A DNA stretch of 64,000 bases from Kaistella chaponensis (GTDB taxonomy: Bacteria > Bacteroidota > Bacteroidia > Flavobacteriales > Weeksellaceae), in the NCBI RefSeq assembly GCF_900156725.1, contig NZ_FTOI01000002.1, positions 268,289 to 332,288 of the forward strand. Reading direction: 5' to 3'. A program made the translations under genes and the position numbers. The notes under the pieces were generated by a model. It searched no databases, had not been told where the DNA came from, and worked only from the letters and a program-made list of their open reading frames with translations. Positions 9,014 through 18,244 of the stretch are shown one piece after another; position 1 is the first letter of the stretch, and the number at the start of each line of letters is the position of its first letter.

Positions 9014-9736
9014 TTATTGAGCGTTGTTTTTCATCTCCTTGAGAATACTTACAATCGATTCCGAAATTTTTTCAGATTTTCTTTCTGTCATTAAATCTGT
9101 TACGGATTGTTGAACGATAACTTTCCCTTCATTGATGAATACAATTTCGCTCACCATATCGTCGAGTTCACTCAATAGGTGAGAAGTAATGATGATGAGT
9201 TTGCCTTTGTTTTTTTCTTTGATGATCTTTTCCTTTAAAATCTCGGAAGATAGAGGATCGAGTCCTGCAGTAGGTTCATCGAGAATGATAATTTTCGGAT
9301 CGAACATAAAAGCCAGTACTGCACTCACTTTTTGGGTAGTTCCACCGGAAAGATTGCCCATTTTCTTCTCAAACATTTTTTCGAGCTCGAAAGATTCCAG
9401 GAGTTCTGTGTCTAGATGGGTTTCCGAAATTTTCCGGGTATCTTTGATCATTTTGATGGTTTGTCCGATCGTCATGTTTTCAGGATACCGCCCAATTTGA
9501 GGCATATAACCAATTTCTCGGCGGTAGAGATAATCGTCTTTTACACTTTTGCCATCCACTAAAATATCGCCTGTTTCAATGACATTTAGTCCTAAAATGC
9601 ATTTGATTAAGGTGGTTTTTCCACAACCATTGGGACCGATTAAGGCAATCGACTTCCCATCGGTAAAGGATAAATTTAAATTTTCTAAAGCCGTAAAGCG
9701 ATCAAATTTTTTCGTTAAGTTTTGTACTTCTATCAT
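9014..9736 (-). CDS. nosF: NosF, ABC transporter ATP-binding protein
   Basis: 240 aa. Walker A GPNGCGKTT (residues about 34-42), signature LSGGTTQKVS (about 128), Walker B IIILDEPTAGLDP (about 150) and the switch histidine in ITSHLLSEL are all present. It pairs with NosY as the energising subunit of the NosDFY maturation machine. About 50 nt separate it from nosY and 70 nt from nosD. Confidence 0.93.
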   Translation of the reverse strand: MIEVQNLTKKFDRFTALENLNLSFTDGKSIALIGPNGCGKTTLIKCILGLNVIETGDILVDGKSVKDDYLYRREIGYMPQIGRYPENMTIGQTIKMIKDTRKISETHLDTELLESFELEKMFEKKMGNLSGGTTQKVSAVLAFMFDPKIIILDEPTAGLDPLSSEILKEKIIKEKNKGKLIIITSHLLSELDDMVSEIVFINEGKVIVQQSVTDLMTERKSEKISESIVSILKEMKNNAQ

Positions 9737-9806
9737 AGCATTTAAGAGATGAAAAATAGGATAAAGCCGAGTGTACGGTTTTAAATTGTTCCATCTTCAG
9801 CTTTTT

Positions 9807-11033
9807 TTAGATGGTTATTTTCTTCATTAATGGTTCTTGGTCTATAAAATTCTCCGGCGTTAAACTCGGGATAATTTTCTCCGTTTTATCGAGAAGATCT
9901 ACGAAGAACGTGCGGAACAAAAGCATTACCGACGGATTGCTTTCTACCAGAACTGCGTATAAACTCAAGGGGTGAAAAGGAACGTCGCCAATTTTATTTT
10001 TGTCGAGGTCGTATCCTTCATATTTGTCCCAGTAATTTTTTCGAAAGTCGTTCATATTCATTGTTCCACTGGTTCCTACATCGAAAACGTTGTTGATGAA
10101 ATTATTATGAATCACCTTATTTTCCATACAATTGGAACTGATTTTCATTCCCCAACCATTGTTTTCAAAGTCGTTGCTGAAGAGATCAATTTTTGTTGCT
10201 CCATCCAGATAAATTGCAGTCGTGTTGTTGTGAAAACGGTTGTGTTTGATCTTGCTGAAACTAATGTCTTTTAAGAGCAATCCATAATTTGCATCGCCCC
10301 AATTGTTGATGAAATTATTGCCGACCATTCCGATGTTATTGCTGTACATTACGGCAACTCCTGCATTATTGTTATCAAACGTATTGTTCACATATACGTT
10401 TTCATCTGCGAACATGAAATGCAGTCCATATCTCAGATTTTTTACAGAATAGTTGTGGTAGATGTACGATTTGATGACTTTTTCCAGATAAATTCCATCT
10501 TTGTGGCCTTCAATATAATTATTTTTAATCCAAAGCTCCTCGCTTACCCACGCATGAATTCCGTCACCGCTTCCTTCTTGGGAACTTGCACGGTGAGAAA
10601 TTATTCTGTTGTTTTGAATGAGACAGCGGAATCCTCGTTGAACATAAATGCCGAAATAATTATTTTCGAAAATATTATTTTCAATGGTAGAAAATTGACT
10701 GTCGTACAAGCGAACTGCTCCAATATTGGCAATTTCATCTTCCCCGGAATTGATGATTTTGAACCCTTTCATCAAAATATGATTGGCTCGGAAAGAGATG
10801 ATTTCGTATTTCATTTCACCATCTAAAATCGGTAATCCGATGCCGATTAATGACAATGATTTGGTGATATTGATGTTGCCTTCTTTGTAAATACCACGGT
10901 AAACCAAAATACTGTCGCCACTTTTTGCGGCGGAAACCGCTTGTTTGATCGTGGTAAATTGTTCGTTTTTGCCAACTTTTAAAACAGTTGAAAAAACAAA
11001 AATGGGAAAAACTAAAAGCAATAATTTGAACAT
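9807..11033 (-). CDS. nosD: NosD, periplasmic beta-helix maturation protein
   Basis: 408 aa. After a signal peptide (LLLLVFPIFVFS) the chain has many short parallel beta-helix turns with N-N-x-F/I-xx-N repeats (ENNIFENNYFGIYV, IQNNRIISH, VGNNFINNWG), the CASH/NosD pattern. It docks with NosFY and NosL in copper-sulfur cluster assembly of N2O reductase. It starts 7 nt after nosL, so translation is probably coupled. Confidence 0.93.
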   Translation of the reverse strand: MFKLLLLVFPIFVFSTVLKVGKNEQFTTIKQAVSAAKSGDSILVYRGIYKEGNINITKSLSLIGIGLPILDGEMKYEIISFRANHILMKGFKIINSGEDEIANIGAVRLYDSQFSTIENNIFENNYFGIYVQRGFRCLIQNNRIISHRASSQEGSGDGIHAWVSEELWIKNNYIEGHKDGIYLEKVIKSYIYHNYSVKNLRYGLHFMFADENVYVNNTFDNNNAGVAVMYSNNIGMVGNNFINNWGDANYGLLLKDISFSKIKHNRFHNNTTAIYLDGATKIDLFSNDFENNGWGMKISSNCMENKVIHNNFINNVFDVGTSGTMNMNDFRKNYWDKYEGYDLDKNKIGDVPFHPLSLYAVLVESNPSVMLLFRTFFVDLLDKTEKIIPSLTPENFIDQEPLMKKITI

Positions 11034-11040
11034 GCAGTAT

Positions 11041-11451
11041 TTAATTAATTAATGTAGCTCCCAAAGTTGCTGCAGCTTTCTGCGCTTCTTCCTTGTTTGC
11101 AAATGCTTCCGTATTTCCGCCCATCGGGGATTTTATGCTTCCTCCTTTGATGAGGATTGCTTTTGGTAATTCTAAAAATTTACCAGTTGAAGCTTCGATC
11201 ACATATTTTTTTGCATTCTTTACTTTGTCGGTTTCGGAGCCTTCATACATGGTCATGCAACTGATATCATCGAATTTGTAAACGCGGCCTTTTTCTGTAA
11301 TCAGTTCGGTGGCATATTTTAAGTCGGTGATTGTCATTTTGCAATTATCGCATTGGTCTTTTTCCAGCAGAAAATCTTTAGGTCCGCTGTTGGAACACGA
11401 TAATAAGGCTAAAAATGGAAGTCCTAATAAGATGTTTTTTGGGAATTTCAT
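11041..11451 (-). CDS. nosL: NosL, copper-chaperone lipoprotein
   Basis: 136 aa. The lipobox ends LALLSC. The Cu(I)-site region DQCDNCKMTITD carries the C-x2-C-x-M arrangement of NosL, followed by ATELITEKGRVYKFDDISCM, also typical. Its role is delivery of copper to apo-NosZ at the periplasmic face. It sits directly upstream of nosD. Confidence 0.92.
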   Translation of the reverse strand: MKFPKNILLGLPFLALLSCSNSGPKDFLLEKDQCDNCKMTITDLKYATELITEKGRVYKFDDISCMTMYEGSETDKVKNAKKYVIEASTGKFLELPKAILIKGGSIKSPMGGNTEAFANKEEAQKAAATLGATLIN

Positions 11452-11493
11452 AGGATTGAAAGTTGAGAAGTGAATAATTTTTTGTTGGTGAAC

Positions 11494-12078
11494 TTAAACC
11501 GTTTTTGGCTTGCGAAACTCTATAAATGCTAAGATAGCCAAAATAAATGCAACACCTATCATAATTCCGCCACCAATATTGGGATAAGAATAGGCACCAA
11601 AATTAAGCAATTGTTTAAAACCAATGAGTGGAGGTTGATAAGACATTCCTGGAACAACAATCGCTGCATGAGGATCAAGATGGTGACCGTAATTGTATTC
11701 CCACATATAAAAATCGACCATAAATGCGACTCCAAAAATGAGAAATAAAATAGTAGTCATGTAAAGCGCTATTTTTCTGTTTAAGAAGGCGGTTATAAAG
11801 CATAAAACCGCAAAAAATCCTAAAGCATAAGGTAGAATTTTGAACTCCCAGAAATCTTCTTCATGAATGGTTTTCATGCCGATGTAGTGATTCAGTCCAT
11901 TAATTATTTCATAATCTCCTGTGATTTTATTGGACCATAAAAACATTGATAATCCTTCTGGATATTGAGGAGCTTGAAGATAGATCGACCACATTGGAAC
12001 AAAAATAGAAATCACAAGACTAATACCGAGAATTGCAAGAACGATTCTAGACCATTTGTTTAACGTTTTTGAGTTCAT
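11494..12078 (-). CDS. nos-cluster membrane protein, four or five TM segments, unknown role
   Basis: 194 aa. Hydrophobic segments lie at about 14-32, 85-103, 108-126 and 165-185. A distinctive extracytoplasmic loop has APQYPEGLSMFLWSNKITGDY and INGLNHYIGMKTI. I recall this loop pattern from proteins placed between nosZ and nosL in clade II N2O reducers. No catalytic motif is evident; His and Met in the loop and in YNYGHHLDPHAA could bind copper. It is separated from nosZ by a terminator-like hairpin, so it may be expressed at a lower level or from its own promoter. Confidence 0.75.
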   Translation of the reverse strand: MNSKTLNKWSRIVLAILGISLVISIFVPMWSIYLQAPQYPEGLSMFLWSNKITGDYEIINGLNHYIGMKTIHEEDFWEFKILPYALGFFAVLCFITAFLNRKIALYMTTILFLIFGVAFMVDFYMWEYNYGHHLDPHAAIVVPGMSYQPPLIGFKQLLNFGAYSYPNIGGGIMIGVAFILAILAFIEFRKPKTV

Positions 12079-12182
12079 TTTTTTAAATTTTAAAGTGCTT
12101 AATTGAGATGAGTTCTGCAGTAGATTTCGCTACTTATATTAATTTATAAGGTAATGATTGTTACTAATAGCTCATCATCATC

Positions 12183-12215
12183 AAAAAGAAAAAGGGCAGT
12201 TTAATCTGCCCTTTT
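12183..12215 (-). terminator. terminator-like hairpin after nosZ
   Basis: AAAAGGGCAG (12190-12199) and CTGCCCTTTT (12206-12215) form a ten-base stem, followed on the minus strand by a T-rich stretch. It falls between nosZ and the downstream accessory genes, so it likely sets a lower level for the latter. Confidence 0.65.
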
Positions 12216-12225
12216 GTAATAATTT

Positions 12226-14226
12226 CTATTTGGTTACGCCTTGTTTTACAGGGCTTTGAGCATTATCTTTTTTATTATTCAAAGAATAGGTGAGTGGAGT
12301 ACTGCTTCCAGCGGGCGAAACTCTCACGTATCCTTGCATCTCTTGGTGCAATGCACTACAGAAGTCCGTGCAATACATCGGATACATTCCGGCTTTTTTC
12401 GGAACCCATTTCAAAGTACAGGTTTCTCCAGGCATGATCAGAAGTTCAGCATTCTCGTTGCCTTTAATGGCGAAACCGTGAGGAACATCCCAATCCTGTT
12501 CAAGATTGGTGACGTGGAAATATACTTCGTCTCCAACTTTTATACCTTCAATATTATCTGGAGCAAAGTGAGATCGGATGGATGTCATATAAACGTGGAT
12601 TTTATTTCCTTCTCGTACAACTTTGCTTTCCGCTTCCCCTTTGGTTACATAAGCATGTTTGTTGTCATCAATTTTGAAGAATTTCACTTGGTTTTTAGAA
12701 ATCAATGCAGCAGGTAAAGCTTGAGCATAATGCGGTTCACCAAAGGTTGGGAAATCGAGGAGGAGTTTCATTTTATCTCCAGTAATGTCGAAGAGTTGTG
12801 CAGATTGCGCCAATTCCGGACCAGTTGGAAGGTATCGGTCTTTTGTGATTTTATTATAGGCAACTACATATTTACCAAAAGGTTTTTTAGAATCTCCACC
12901 AGGAATCATAAGGTGACCAGTAGAGTAATACGTAGGAACTCTATCGATTACTTTTAAATCTTTAATATTCCATCTTACTAATTCTGATGATACAAACATG
13001 GAGGTAATTGCATTTCCTTGGCCATCAAATTCGGTATGAAGTGGACCTAAACCAGGTTTTTGAACTTCGCCATAAAGTGCTGCTTCATATTTAATCACTT
13101 TTACGCCATCATATTCGCCGCTAAATGCTTTGTCAGCAATTGCTTTCTGAATTTTAGTAAAACTAAAAACAGGAATTAGTGCGGCCAATTTACCAGATCC
13201 TACGATATATTCACCAGTTGGATCAACGTCGCATCCGTGTGGAGATTTAGGACAAGGAATGAAATACATGGCGTCTTTCATATCTTCAACAGACAGAACC
13301 AAAACTTCTTTTTTTACGGTAGAAGTTGCGGAGTGTGTACTTTCGTTCCATTTGTTATGCACATATTCGGTTGCTACTTTTCTGCCTTTTCCGGATTTTG
13401 CTAATTCTGCAGCTTTTTTCCAGTTGACGGCCATGATGAAATCTTTGTCGTTTTGCGATGCATTCACTTCCAGTAAAGTGTTGGCTTTTTCTGAATTATA
13501 GCAAGAGAAGAAGAACCAGTCTCCAGATTTTCCTTTTCCAGCGTGTGAAAGGTCAAAGTTAATTCCCGGTGCTTCGATTTGGAATGAAATATCCATGTCT
13601 CCACTCTCTTTATTAACGCCGATGAAAGAAATTACGCCTTTGAAGTTTTCTTTAAAAGTATTAATAGGAACGTCACCGTTTTTATCATCCGTTGGTACGG
13701 CAAATCGGGTTCCGGCAACTACAAACTCGGTATTTTCAGTTAAGAAAGGAGAAGAGTGATTTCCGGCAGAATTGGGTAACTCTATAATTTCTGCGGTTTT
13801 AAATGTTTTCAAATCTAATCTTGCAACACGCGGCGTATTGTTGGCATTCGCAAATAACCATCTTCCGTCTACTTCTCCATTGGTTTGCGAGAGAGCAAGG
13901 TGATGTTGATCATCCCAAGGAATAAAACCATGAGAAGTTTGCAACATTGGTTTAGTCTCTTCGCTAAAGCCATAACCGTTTTCTGGATTTACCGCAAATA
14001 CAGGAAGTACTTTGAGTAATCTTCCGCTTGGTAATCCGTATACATTTACTTGTCCGTTAAAACCTCCGCTGACAAAATTGTAAAATTCATCATATTTTCC
14101 GGGAGCAACGTACACTTTTTCTGCGGCATCACCACTTACTGCGGTTTCAGTGCCTTTTGGTTTACAACCAGTTAGCGCGCTTAAGGCAATAACCGTTGAG
14201 AGTCCGAATAGTTTTAGACTTTTCAT
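12226..14226 (-). CDS. nosZ: nitrous oxide reductase, clade II (Sec/lipoprotein type)
   Basis: 666 aa; reduces N2O to N2 in the periplasm. The signal peptide is short and Sec-type with a lipobox (ALTGC) and no twin-arginine motif, as in clade II enzymes. The N-terminal propeller carries CuZ-site histidines (SPHGCDVDPTGEYIV, GLGPLHTEFDGQGNA, HLMIPGGD, EPHYAQ). The C-terminal cupredoxin has the CuA site CTDFCSALHQEMQGY (residues about 625-640). It is the second gene after a cytochrome c and is followed by maturation genes. Confidence 0.96.
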   Translation of the reverse strand: MKSLKLFGLSTVIALSALTGCKPKGTETAVSGDAAEKVYVAPGKYDEFYNFVSGGFNGQVNVYGLPSGRLLKVLPVFAVNPENGYGFSEETKPMLQTSHGFIPWDDQHHLALSQTNGEVDGRWLFANANNTPRVARLDLKTFKTAEIIELPNSAGNHSSPFLTENTEFVVAGTRFAVPTDDKNGDVPINTFKENFKGVISFIGVNKESGDMDISFQIEAPGINFDLSHAGKGKSGDWFFFSCYNSEKANTLLEVNASQNDKDFIMAVNWKKAAELAKSGKGRKVATEYVHNKWNESTHSATSTVKKEVLVLSVEDMKDAMYFIPCPKSPHGCDVDPTGEYIVGSGKLAALIPVFSFTKIQKAIADKAFSGEYDGVKVIKYEAALYGEVQKPGLGPLHTEFDGQGNAITSMFVSSELVRWNIKDLKVIDRVPTYYSTGHLMIPGGDSKKPFGKYVVAYNKITKDRYLPTGPELAQSAQLFDITGDKMKLLLDFPTFGEPHYAQALPAALISKNQVKFFKIDDNKHAYVTKGEAESKVVREGNKIHVYMTSIRSHFAPDNIEGIKVGDEVYFHVTNLEQDWDVPHGFAIKGNENAELLIMPGETCTLKWVPKKAGMYPMYCTDFCSALHQEMQGYVRVSPAGSSTPLTYSLNNKKDNAQSPVKQGVTK

Positions 14227-14263
14227 ATTGATATTTGATTAAATTTTTTTTTGCTAGAGAATA

Positions 14264-14767
14264 TTACTTTGCTCCGTCGATTTCTCGCATGTATTCGAGA
14301 ATTTCTCGTGCTTCAGTATCATTCAAACTTTGATTGGGCATTCTAACCAAACAGAGTTCTAGTTGTTTTTGTAATTCAGGATCTACATCAATCATTGGAT
14401 CAGGATTTGAAATAAAGTTCATGATCCATTCAGGAGTTTGTTTTTGGGTAACTCCTTTCCATCCTGGACCAACCAATTTTTCTTCTGTTGGTTTGTGGCA
14501 AGATGTACATTTAACTTCGGCAACCTTTTTACCAGATGCAGCCATTGCAGCATCGAATTTACTGACATCTATTTTTTCATGTTTTCCTAGACCTCTTTTG
14601 GGATCATATTTATTGGCATCTGGAGAACTTTCTGCTGCAACTGCAGGAGTTTCAGAGGCTGTTCCTGTAGTTGATGAACTTGGGATTGAGTCTGTTTTCT
14701 TGTCGCCTCCGCATGAGAATAATGCAAGAGTTAGCACGGTAAGTGCAATTGTTTTTAAGGTATTCAT
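14264..14767 (-). CDS. monoheme cytochrome c lipoprotein, first gene of the nos operon
   Basis: 167 aa. The lipobox ends LALFSC, followed by a Ser/Thr/Ala-rich linker. One heme motif CTSCH (residues about 96-100) and a late methionine (VRMPNQSLND) serve as likely heme ligands. It lies 37 nt upstream of nosZ and is read first from the operon promoter. A natural role is electron donation from the quinol-oxidising chain to NosZ; this is inferred from position. Confidence 0.88.
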   Translation of the reverse strand: MNTLKTIALTVLTLALFSCGGDKKTDSIPSSSTTGTASETPAVAAESSPDANKYDPKRGLGKHEKIDVSKFDAAMAASGKKVAEVKCTSCHKPTEEKLVGPGWKGVTQKQTPEWIMNFISNPDPMIDVDPELQKQLELCLVRMPNQSLNDTEAREILEYMREIDGAK

Positions 14768-14786
14768 AACTTATATATTTATTACT

Positions 14787-14815
14787 CAAATGTACCTACT
14801 ATTGCTTGTATTCAA
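14787..14815 (-). promoter_or_regulatory. nos operon promoter
   Basis: On the minus strand TTG (14813-14815) is followed by an 18-nt spacer and TACATTTG (14787-14794). It is the Bacteroidota consensus and sits about 20 nt from the cytochrome c start codon. Confidence 0.65.
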
Positions 14816-14816
14816 G

Positions 14817-14832
14817 TATGATCTGAGTCATA
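14817..14832. promoter_or_regulatory. putative Crp/Fnr operator shared by nos operon and divergent cytochrome c
   Basis: TATGATCTGAGTCATA has perfect TATGA/TCATA arms with a 6-nt spacer. Its centre is 37.5 nt from the end of the nos -7 box and 59.5 nt from the end of TAGTTTTG (14877-14884), the presumed -7 box of the plus-strand cytochrome c. These distances resemble class II and class I activator positions respectively. Confidence 0.65.
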
Positions 14833-14905
14833 CGGTTTATATGATATTTATCGCGACTTTTGCTATAGAAATTTTCTAGTTTTGTAATAAACAAAATAAA
14901 ATAAA

Positions 14906-15289
14906 ATGAAAAAATACTTAATGATTTGCGCAATGATCGCCGCTGTTTCTTGTTCCGAAAAAGTGCCGGTGAATAAAGAAAGCAATGTGATGTTACCTGA
15001 ACCCACCATTAAAGTAGTAGATTCGGCATCAGCAGGAAAACATGAAGGTTTAGCGCTGATTGAAGGTGCAGACTGCTTAACTTGTCACAAAATGGATACG
15101 AAATTAGTAGGTCCCTCTTATCAGGACGTTGCAGGTAAATATACCGAAGCAGATGTTGATCTACTAGCAACCAAAATTATTGAGGGTGGAAAAGGAGTTT
15201 GGGGAGAAATTCCGATGACACCACATGCGGGAATGAGTCCTGAAAATGCAAAAAAAATGGTAGAATATATACTTACCCTGAAAAAATAA
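14906..15289 (+). CDS. small class I cytochrome c lipoprotein
   Basis: 127 aa. The signal peptide and lipobox (IAAVSC) are followed by a single heme motif CLTCH (residues about 57-61), KLVGPSYQDVAGKY, and a methionine ligand region IPMTPHAGMSPENAKKMVEYIL, as in cytochromes c551/c552. It is divergent from the nos operon and shares its operator. It is a likely periplasmic electron carrier of the same pathway. Confidence 0.9.
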   Translation: MKKYLMICAMIAAVSCSEKVPVNKESNVMLPEPTIKVVDSASAGKHEGLALIEGADCLTCHKMDTKLVGPSYQDVAGKYTEADVDLLATKIIEGGKGVWGEIPMTPHAGMSPENAKKMVEYILTLKK

Positions 15290-15310
15290 TTGAATTCTAA
15301 TTGTTTTTAA

Positions 15311-15344
15311 AAGTCATCTTCTATTTTTAAGATGGCTTTTTTTT
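15311..15344 (+). terminator. terminator after the cytochrome c gene
   Basis: AAGTCATCTT and AAGATGGCTT arms (one G-U pair) enclose an 8-nt loop, followed by a run of T. Confidence 0.75.
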
Positions 15345-15475
15345 GATGTTTTATGAAGTGAATTTAATAAAATGTCAGTTTCAATTGCTGAAAAATAGTT
15401 TACCTCTTCAATTTTGTAGCCGATTAATGCAGTAATGTTCCTTCCTACGCACTTGTTTGTGAAGATTTCTGTCAA

Positions 15476-15505
15476 TTTGTCATAATTCTTAACTTGGTAT
15501 ATTTT
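15476..15505 (+). promoter_or_regulatory. dnaK promoter
   Basis: TTTG (15476-15479) is followed after 18 nt by TATATTTT (15498-15505), close to the TTG-N19-TAnnTTTG consensus and about 50 nt before the dnaK ATG. No CIRCE element was seen. Confidence 0.5.
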
Positions 15506-15553
15506 TAGAGAAAGAGATATCAAACAAGTTTAAAATTTAAAAATATACATACT

Positions 15554-17443
15554 ATGAGTAAAATAATTGGAATCGATTTAGGAACAACAAACTCATGCGT
15601 TGCCGTAATGGAAGGTAAAGATCCTGTTGTAATCCCAAATTCAGAAGGTAAAAGAACAACTCCTTCAATCGTTGCATTCACCGAAGATGGTGAAAGAAAA
15701 GTAGGTGATCCTGCAAAAAGACAAGCAGTTACGAATCCTACGAAAACTGTTTATTCAATCAAAAGATTTATTGGTACCCATTTTAAAGATGATGCGAAAG
15801 AAATTTCGAGAGTTCCTTATAAAGTAGTGAGTGGTCCAAATGATACCATCAAAGTAAAAATTGATGACAGAGAATATACCCCACAAGAAATTTCTGCAAT
15901 GATTCTTCAGAAAATGAAGAAAACTGCAGAAGATTATTTGGGACAAGAAGTAACAAGAGCGGTTATCACTGTTCCAGCTTACTTTAATGACGCTCAAAGA
16001 CAAGCTACTAAAGAAGCGGGTGAAATCGCTGGTTTAACGGTAGAAAGAATCATCAATGAGCCTACTGCAGCAGCTTTGGCTTATGGAATGGATAAAGCAC
16101 ACAAAGACCAAAAAATTGCAGTTTACGATTTAGGTGGTGGAACATTCGACGTTTCAATCCTTGATTTAGGAGATGGAGTTTTCGAAGTTTTATCAACCAA
16201 TGGAGATACGCATTTAGGAGGTGATGATTTTGATGATGTCATCATTAATTGGATGGCAGATGAATTTAAAGCAGAAGAAGGAGTAGATTTAAAATCAGAT
16301 CCTATCGCTTTGCAAAGATTGAAAGAAGCAGCAGAAAAAGCAAAAATTGAATTGTCTTCTGCACCTCAAACAGAAATCAACTTGCCGTATATTACTGCAA
16401 CAGCAACAGGTCCAAAACACTTGGTGAAAACATTGACCAAAGCGAAATTCGAACAATTGTCAGCTGATTTGGTAAGACGTTCCATGGAGCCTTGTAAAAA
16501 AGCGCTTTCTGATGCAGGTCTTTCTATTTCAGATATCGATGAGGTAATTTTGGTTGGTGGTTCTACAAGAATCCCAATCATCCAGGAAGAAGTAGAAAAA
16601 TTCTTCGGTAAAAAACCTTCGAAAGGAGTTAATCCAGATGAGGTTGTTGCGATTGGAGCAGCGATTCAAGGTGGAGTTTTAACAGGTGATGTAAAAGACG
16701 TTCTTTTATTAGATGTTACACCACTTTCTTTAGGAATTGAAACAATGGGTTCAGTTTTCACTAAATTAATTGAATCGAATACGACGATCCCAACTAAAAA
16801 ATCTGAAGTATTCTCTACAGCGTCTGATAATCAGCCTGCAGTAAGCATCAGAGTAGGACAAGGTGAAAGACCAATGTTCAACGATAACAAAGAAATCGGT
16901 AGATTCGACCTTACAGATATTCCACCGGCTCAAAGAGGAGTTCCACAAATTGAAGTAACTTTCGATATTGATGCCAACGGAATCTTGAGTGTTTCTGCAA
17001 AAGATAAAGGAACCGGAAAAGAACAATCCATCAAAATTCAGGCAAGTTCAGGACTTTCAGATGATGAAATCCAAAGAATGAAACGTGAAGCTGAAGAAAA
17101 CGCTTCTTCTGATGCGAAAAGAAAAGAAGAAGTAGAAATTTTCAACAAAGCAGACGGATTGATTTTCCAAACTGAAAAGCAACTGAAAGAATTTGGTGAT
17201 AAATTATCTGCAGACAAAAAAGCTGCAATCGAAACTGCTCATGCAGAATTGAAAACCGCTTTCGAAGCAAAAGATATGGACAGCGTAAAAACCAAAACCG
17301 AAGCACTAGATGCAGCTTGGATGGCGGCTTCAGAAGAAATGTACGCACAAGGACAAGGTGCTGAAGCAGGCGCTCAACAAACTCAAGGTCAAGCAAACGG
17401 AGCAGAAGATGTTCAGGATGCTGATTTTGAAGAAGTCAAGTAA
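15554..17443 (+). CDS. dnaK: chaperone DnaK (Hsp70)
   Basis: 629 aa. ATPase domain (residues 1-380) with [16 protein letters not shown], the phosphate-2 motif [15 protein letters not shown] and the adenosine motif [13 protein letters not shown]; a linker [16 protein letters not shown]; a substrate domain; and a lid ending [12 protein letters not shown], the usual DnaK tail. The 3' end of this gene is the integration target of the mobile element that follows; the protein itself is complete. It stands alone here, with no grpE or dnaJ adjacent. Confidence 0.98.
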   Translation: MSKIIGIDLGTTNSCVAVMEGKDPVVIPNSEGKRTTPSIVAFTEDGERKVGDPAKRQAVTNPTKTVYSIKRFIGTHFKDDAKEISRVPYKVVSGPNDTIKVKIDDREYTPQEISAMILQKMKKTAEDYLGQEVTRAVITVPAYFNDAQRQATKEAGEIAGLTVERIINEPTAAALAYGMDKAHKDQKIAVYDLGGGTFDVSILDLGDGVFEVLSTNGDTHLGGDDFDDVIINWMADEFKAEEGVDLKSDPIALQRLKEAAEKAKIELSSAPQTEINLPYITATATGPKHLVKTLTKAKFEQLSADLVRRSMEPCKKALSDAGLSISDIDEVILVGGSTRIPIIQEEVEKFFGKKPSKGVNPDEVVAIGAAIQGGVLTGDVKDVLLLDVTPLSLGIETMGSVFTKLIESNTTIPTKKSEVFSTASDNQPAVSIRVGQGERPMFNDNKEIGRFDLTDIPPAQRGVPQIEVTFDIDANGILSVSAKDKGTGKEQSIKIQASSGLSDDEIQRMKREAEENASSDAKRKEEVEIFNKADGLIFQTEKQLKEFGDKLSADKKAAIETAHAELKTAFEAKDMDSVKTKTEALDAAWMAASEEMYAQGQGAEAGAQQTQGQANGAEDVQDADFEEVK

Positions 17444-17523
17444 GTAGCAATTATCATCGATTAATATCGATTGAAATAAATTAGTAAATCGCTGTAAACG
17501 TAATGTTTATGGCGATTTTTTTT
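17425..17523 (+). repeat. left attachment site (attL), overlapping the dnaK 3' end
   Basis: Contains the last dnaK codons, an identical 32-bp core (17453-17484) with ATCGAT-TAAT-ATCGAT symmetry, and a terminator hairpin. It matches 41117-41215 at 91 of 99 positions; four mismatches lie on each side of the core. By site-specific recombination logic the part left of the core is native and the part to the right came with the element. Confidence 0.85.
17486..17523 (+). terminator. dnaK terminator, element-derived copy
   Basis: AATCGCTGTAAAC pairs with GTTTATGGCGATT using two G-U pairs, followed by eight T. The three base changes relative to the right-end copy still allow pairing. Confidence 0.75.
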
Positions 17524-17546
17524 ATTTTTACATTTTTCAATAATAG

Positions 17547-17577
17547 TTGATTTTAATCGATTTTTGTTGTAATTTTG
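17547..17577 (+). promoter_or_regulatory. promoter of the integrase operon
   Basis: TTG (17547-17549), a 20-nt spacer, then TAATTTTG (17570-17577). A 97-nt leader follows, holding a small perfect hairpin AGCAGA-CAA-TCTGCT (17603-17617). Confidence 0.55.
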
Positions 17578-17674
17578 TATCTTACTTGTACCGCGTCTTA
17601 ATAGCAGACAATCTGCTTCTTATTATGTCTTATTTAGGCTAATTTGATTTTTATTTTTTTAAAATAGTGGAATT

Positions 17675-18244
17675 ATGGGCTTTAGTAATCTTAGGATACC
17701 AAAACTTTGTGAATTTTGTGAGAAACCATTTGAAGCAAAAACAGTTACTACAAGATTTTGTAGCAAACTTTGTTCGGAAAAATCTATAAAAAGACAAAAA
17801 AGACTAGTTCAGGAAGTAGAAGCGAAACAAGTTTTATTGGAAAAATCAATAAATAAAATTGCGGAAATTCAAACTCGACCTTATATTTCTGTGGGTGAAG
17901 CTGCTATACTATTTGGAATGTCGAAGGATACAATTTATAGATTAATCAAAAGCAATAGAATTTCAGCACATAATTTTGGTGAAAGATTAACCCGAGTTTG
18001 TAAGTCGGATTTGGAATCAATGTTTACTGTGGTAAAAATTGCGCCGGAAAAAGAAAAGATTGAGGAAAAACAAGTTTTTGAAATAGGTACTTGCTATACA
18101 ATTTCCGAAATTAGTGCAAAATACCATGCTGATCCTGGAACCGTAAATAGTGTAATTAAGAGAAACAAAATCCCCACTAAAAAGGTGGGAAGTTTTGTGT
18201 ATGCACCTAAGAATTTAATTGATAAAATTTTTGACGGAAAATGA
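17675..18244 (+). CDS. zinc-ribbon, double helix-turn-helix protein (excisionase-like)
   Basis: 189 aa. An N-terminal Cys4 motif (CEFCEKPF...FCSKLCSEK, residues about 12-33) is followed by a short coiled segment and two MerR/excisionase-type HTH segments: YISVGEAAILFGMSKDTIYRLIKSNRI (about 70-97) and YTISEISAKYHADPGTVNSVIKRNKI (about 145-170). Its stop overlaps the integrase start by four nt (ATGA), so the two are translated together. It probably binds the att region to steer integration or excision; this is inferred from position and domains. Confidence 0.75.
   Translation: MGFSNLRIPKLCEFCEKPFEAKTVTTRFCSKLCSEKSIKRQKRLVQEVEAKQVLLEKSINKIAEIQTRPYISVGEAAILFGMSKDTIYRLIKSNRISAHNFGERLTRVCKSDLESMFTVVKIAPEKEKIEEKQVFEIGTCYTISEISAKYHADPGTVNSVIKRNKIPTKKVGSFVYAPKNLIDKIFDGK

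Noticed and set aside
15314..15523. 69-codon open frame on the minus strand between the cytochrome c and dnaK genes
   Set aside because: It overlaps the cytochrome terminator and the dnaK promoter, has no ribosome site and no recognisable motif; treated as chance.
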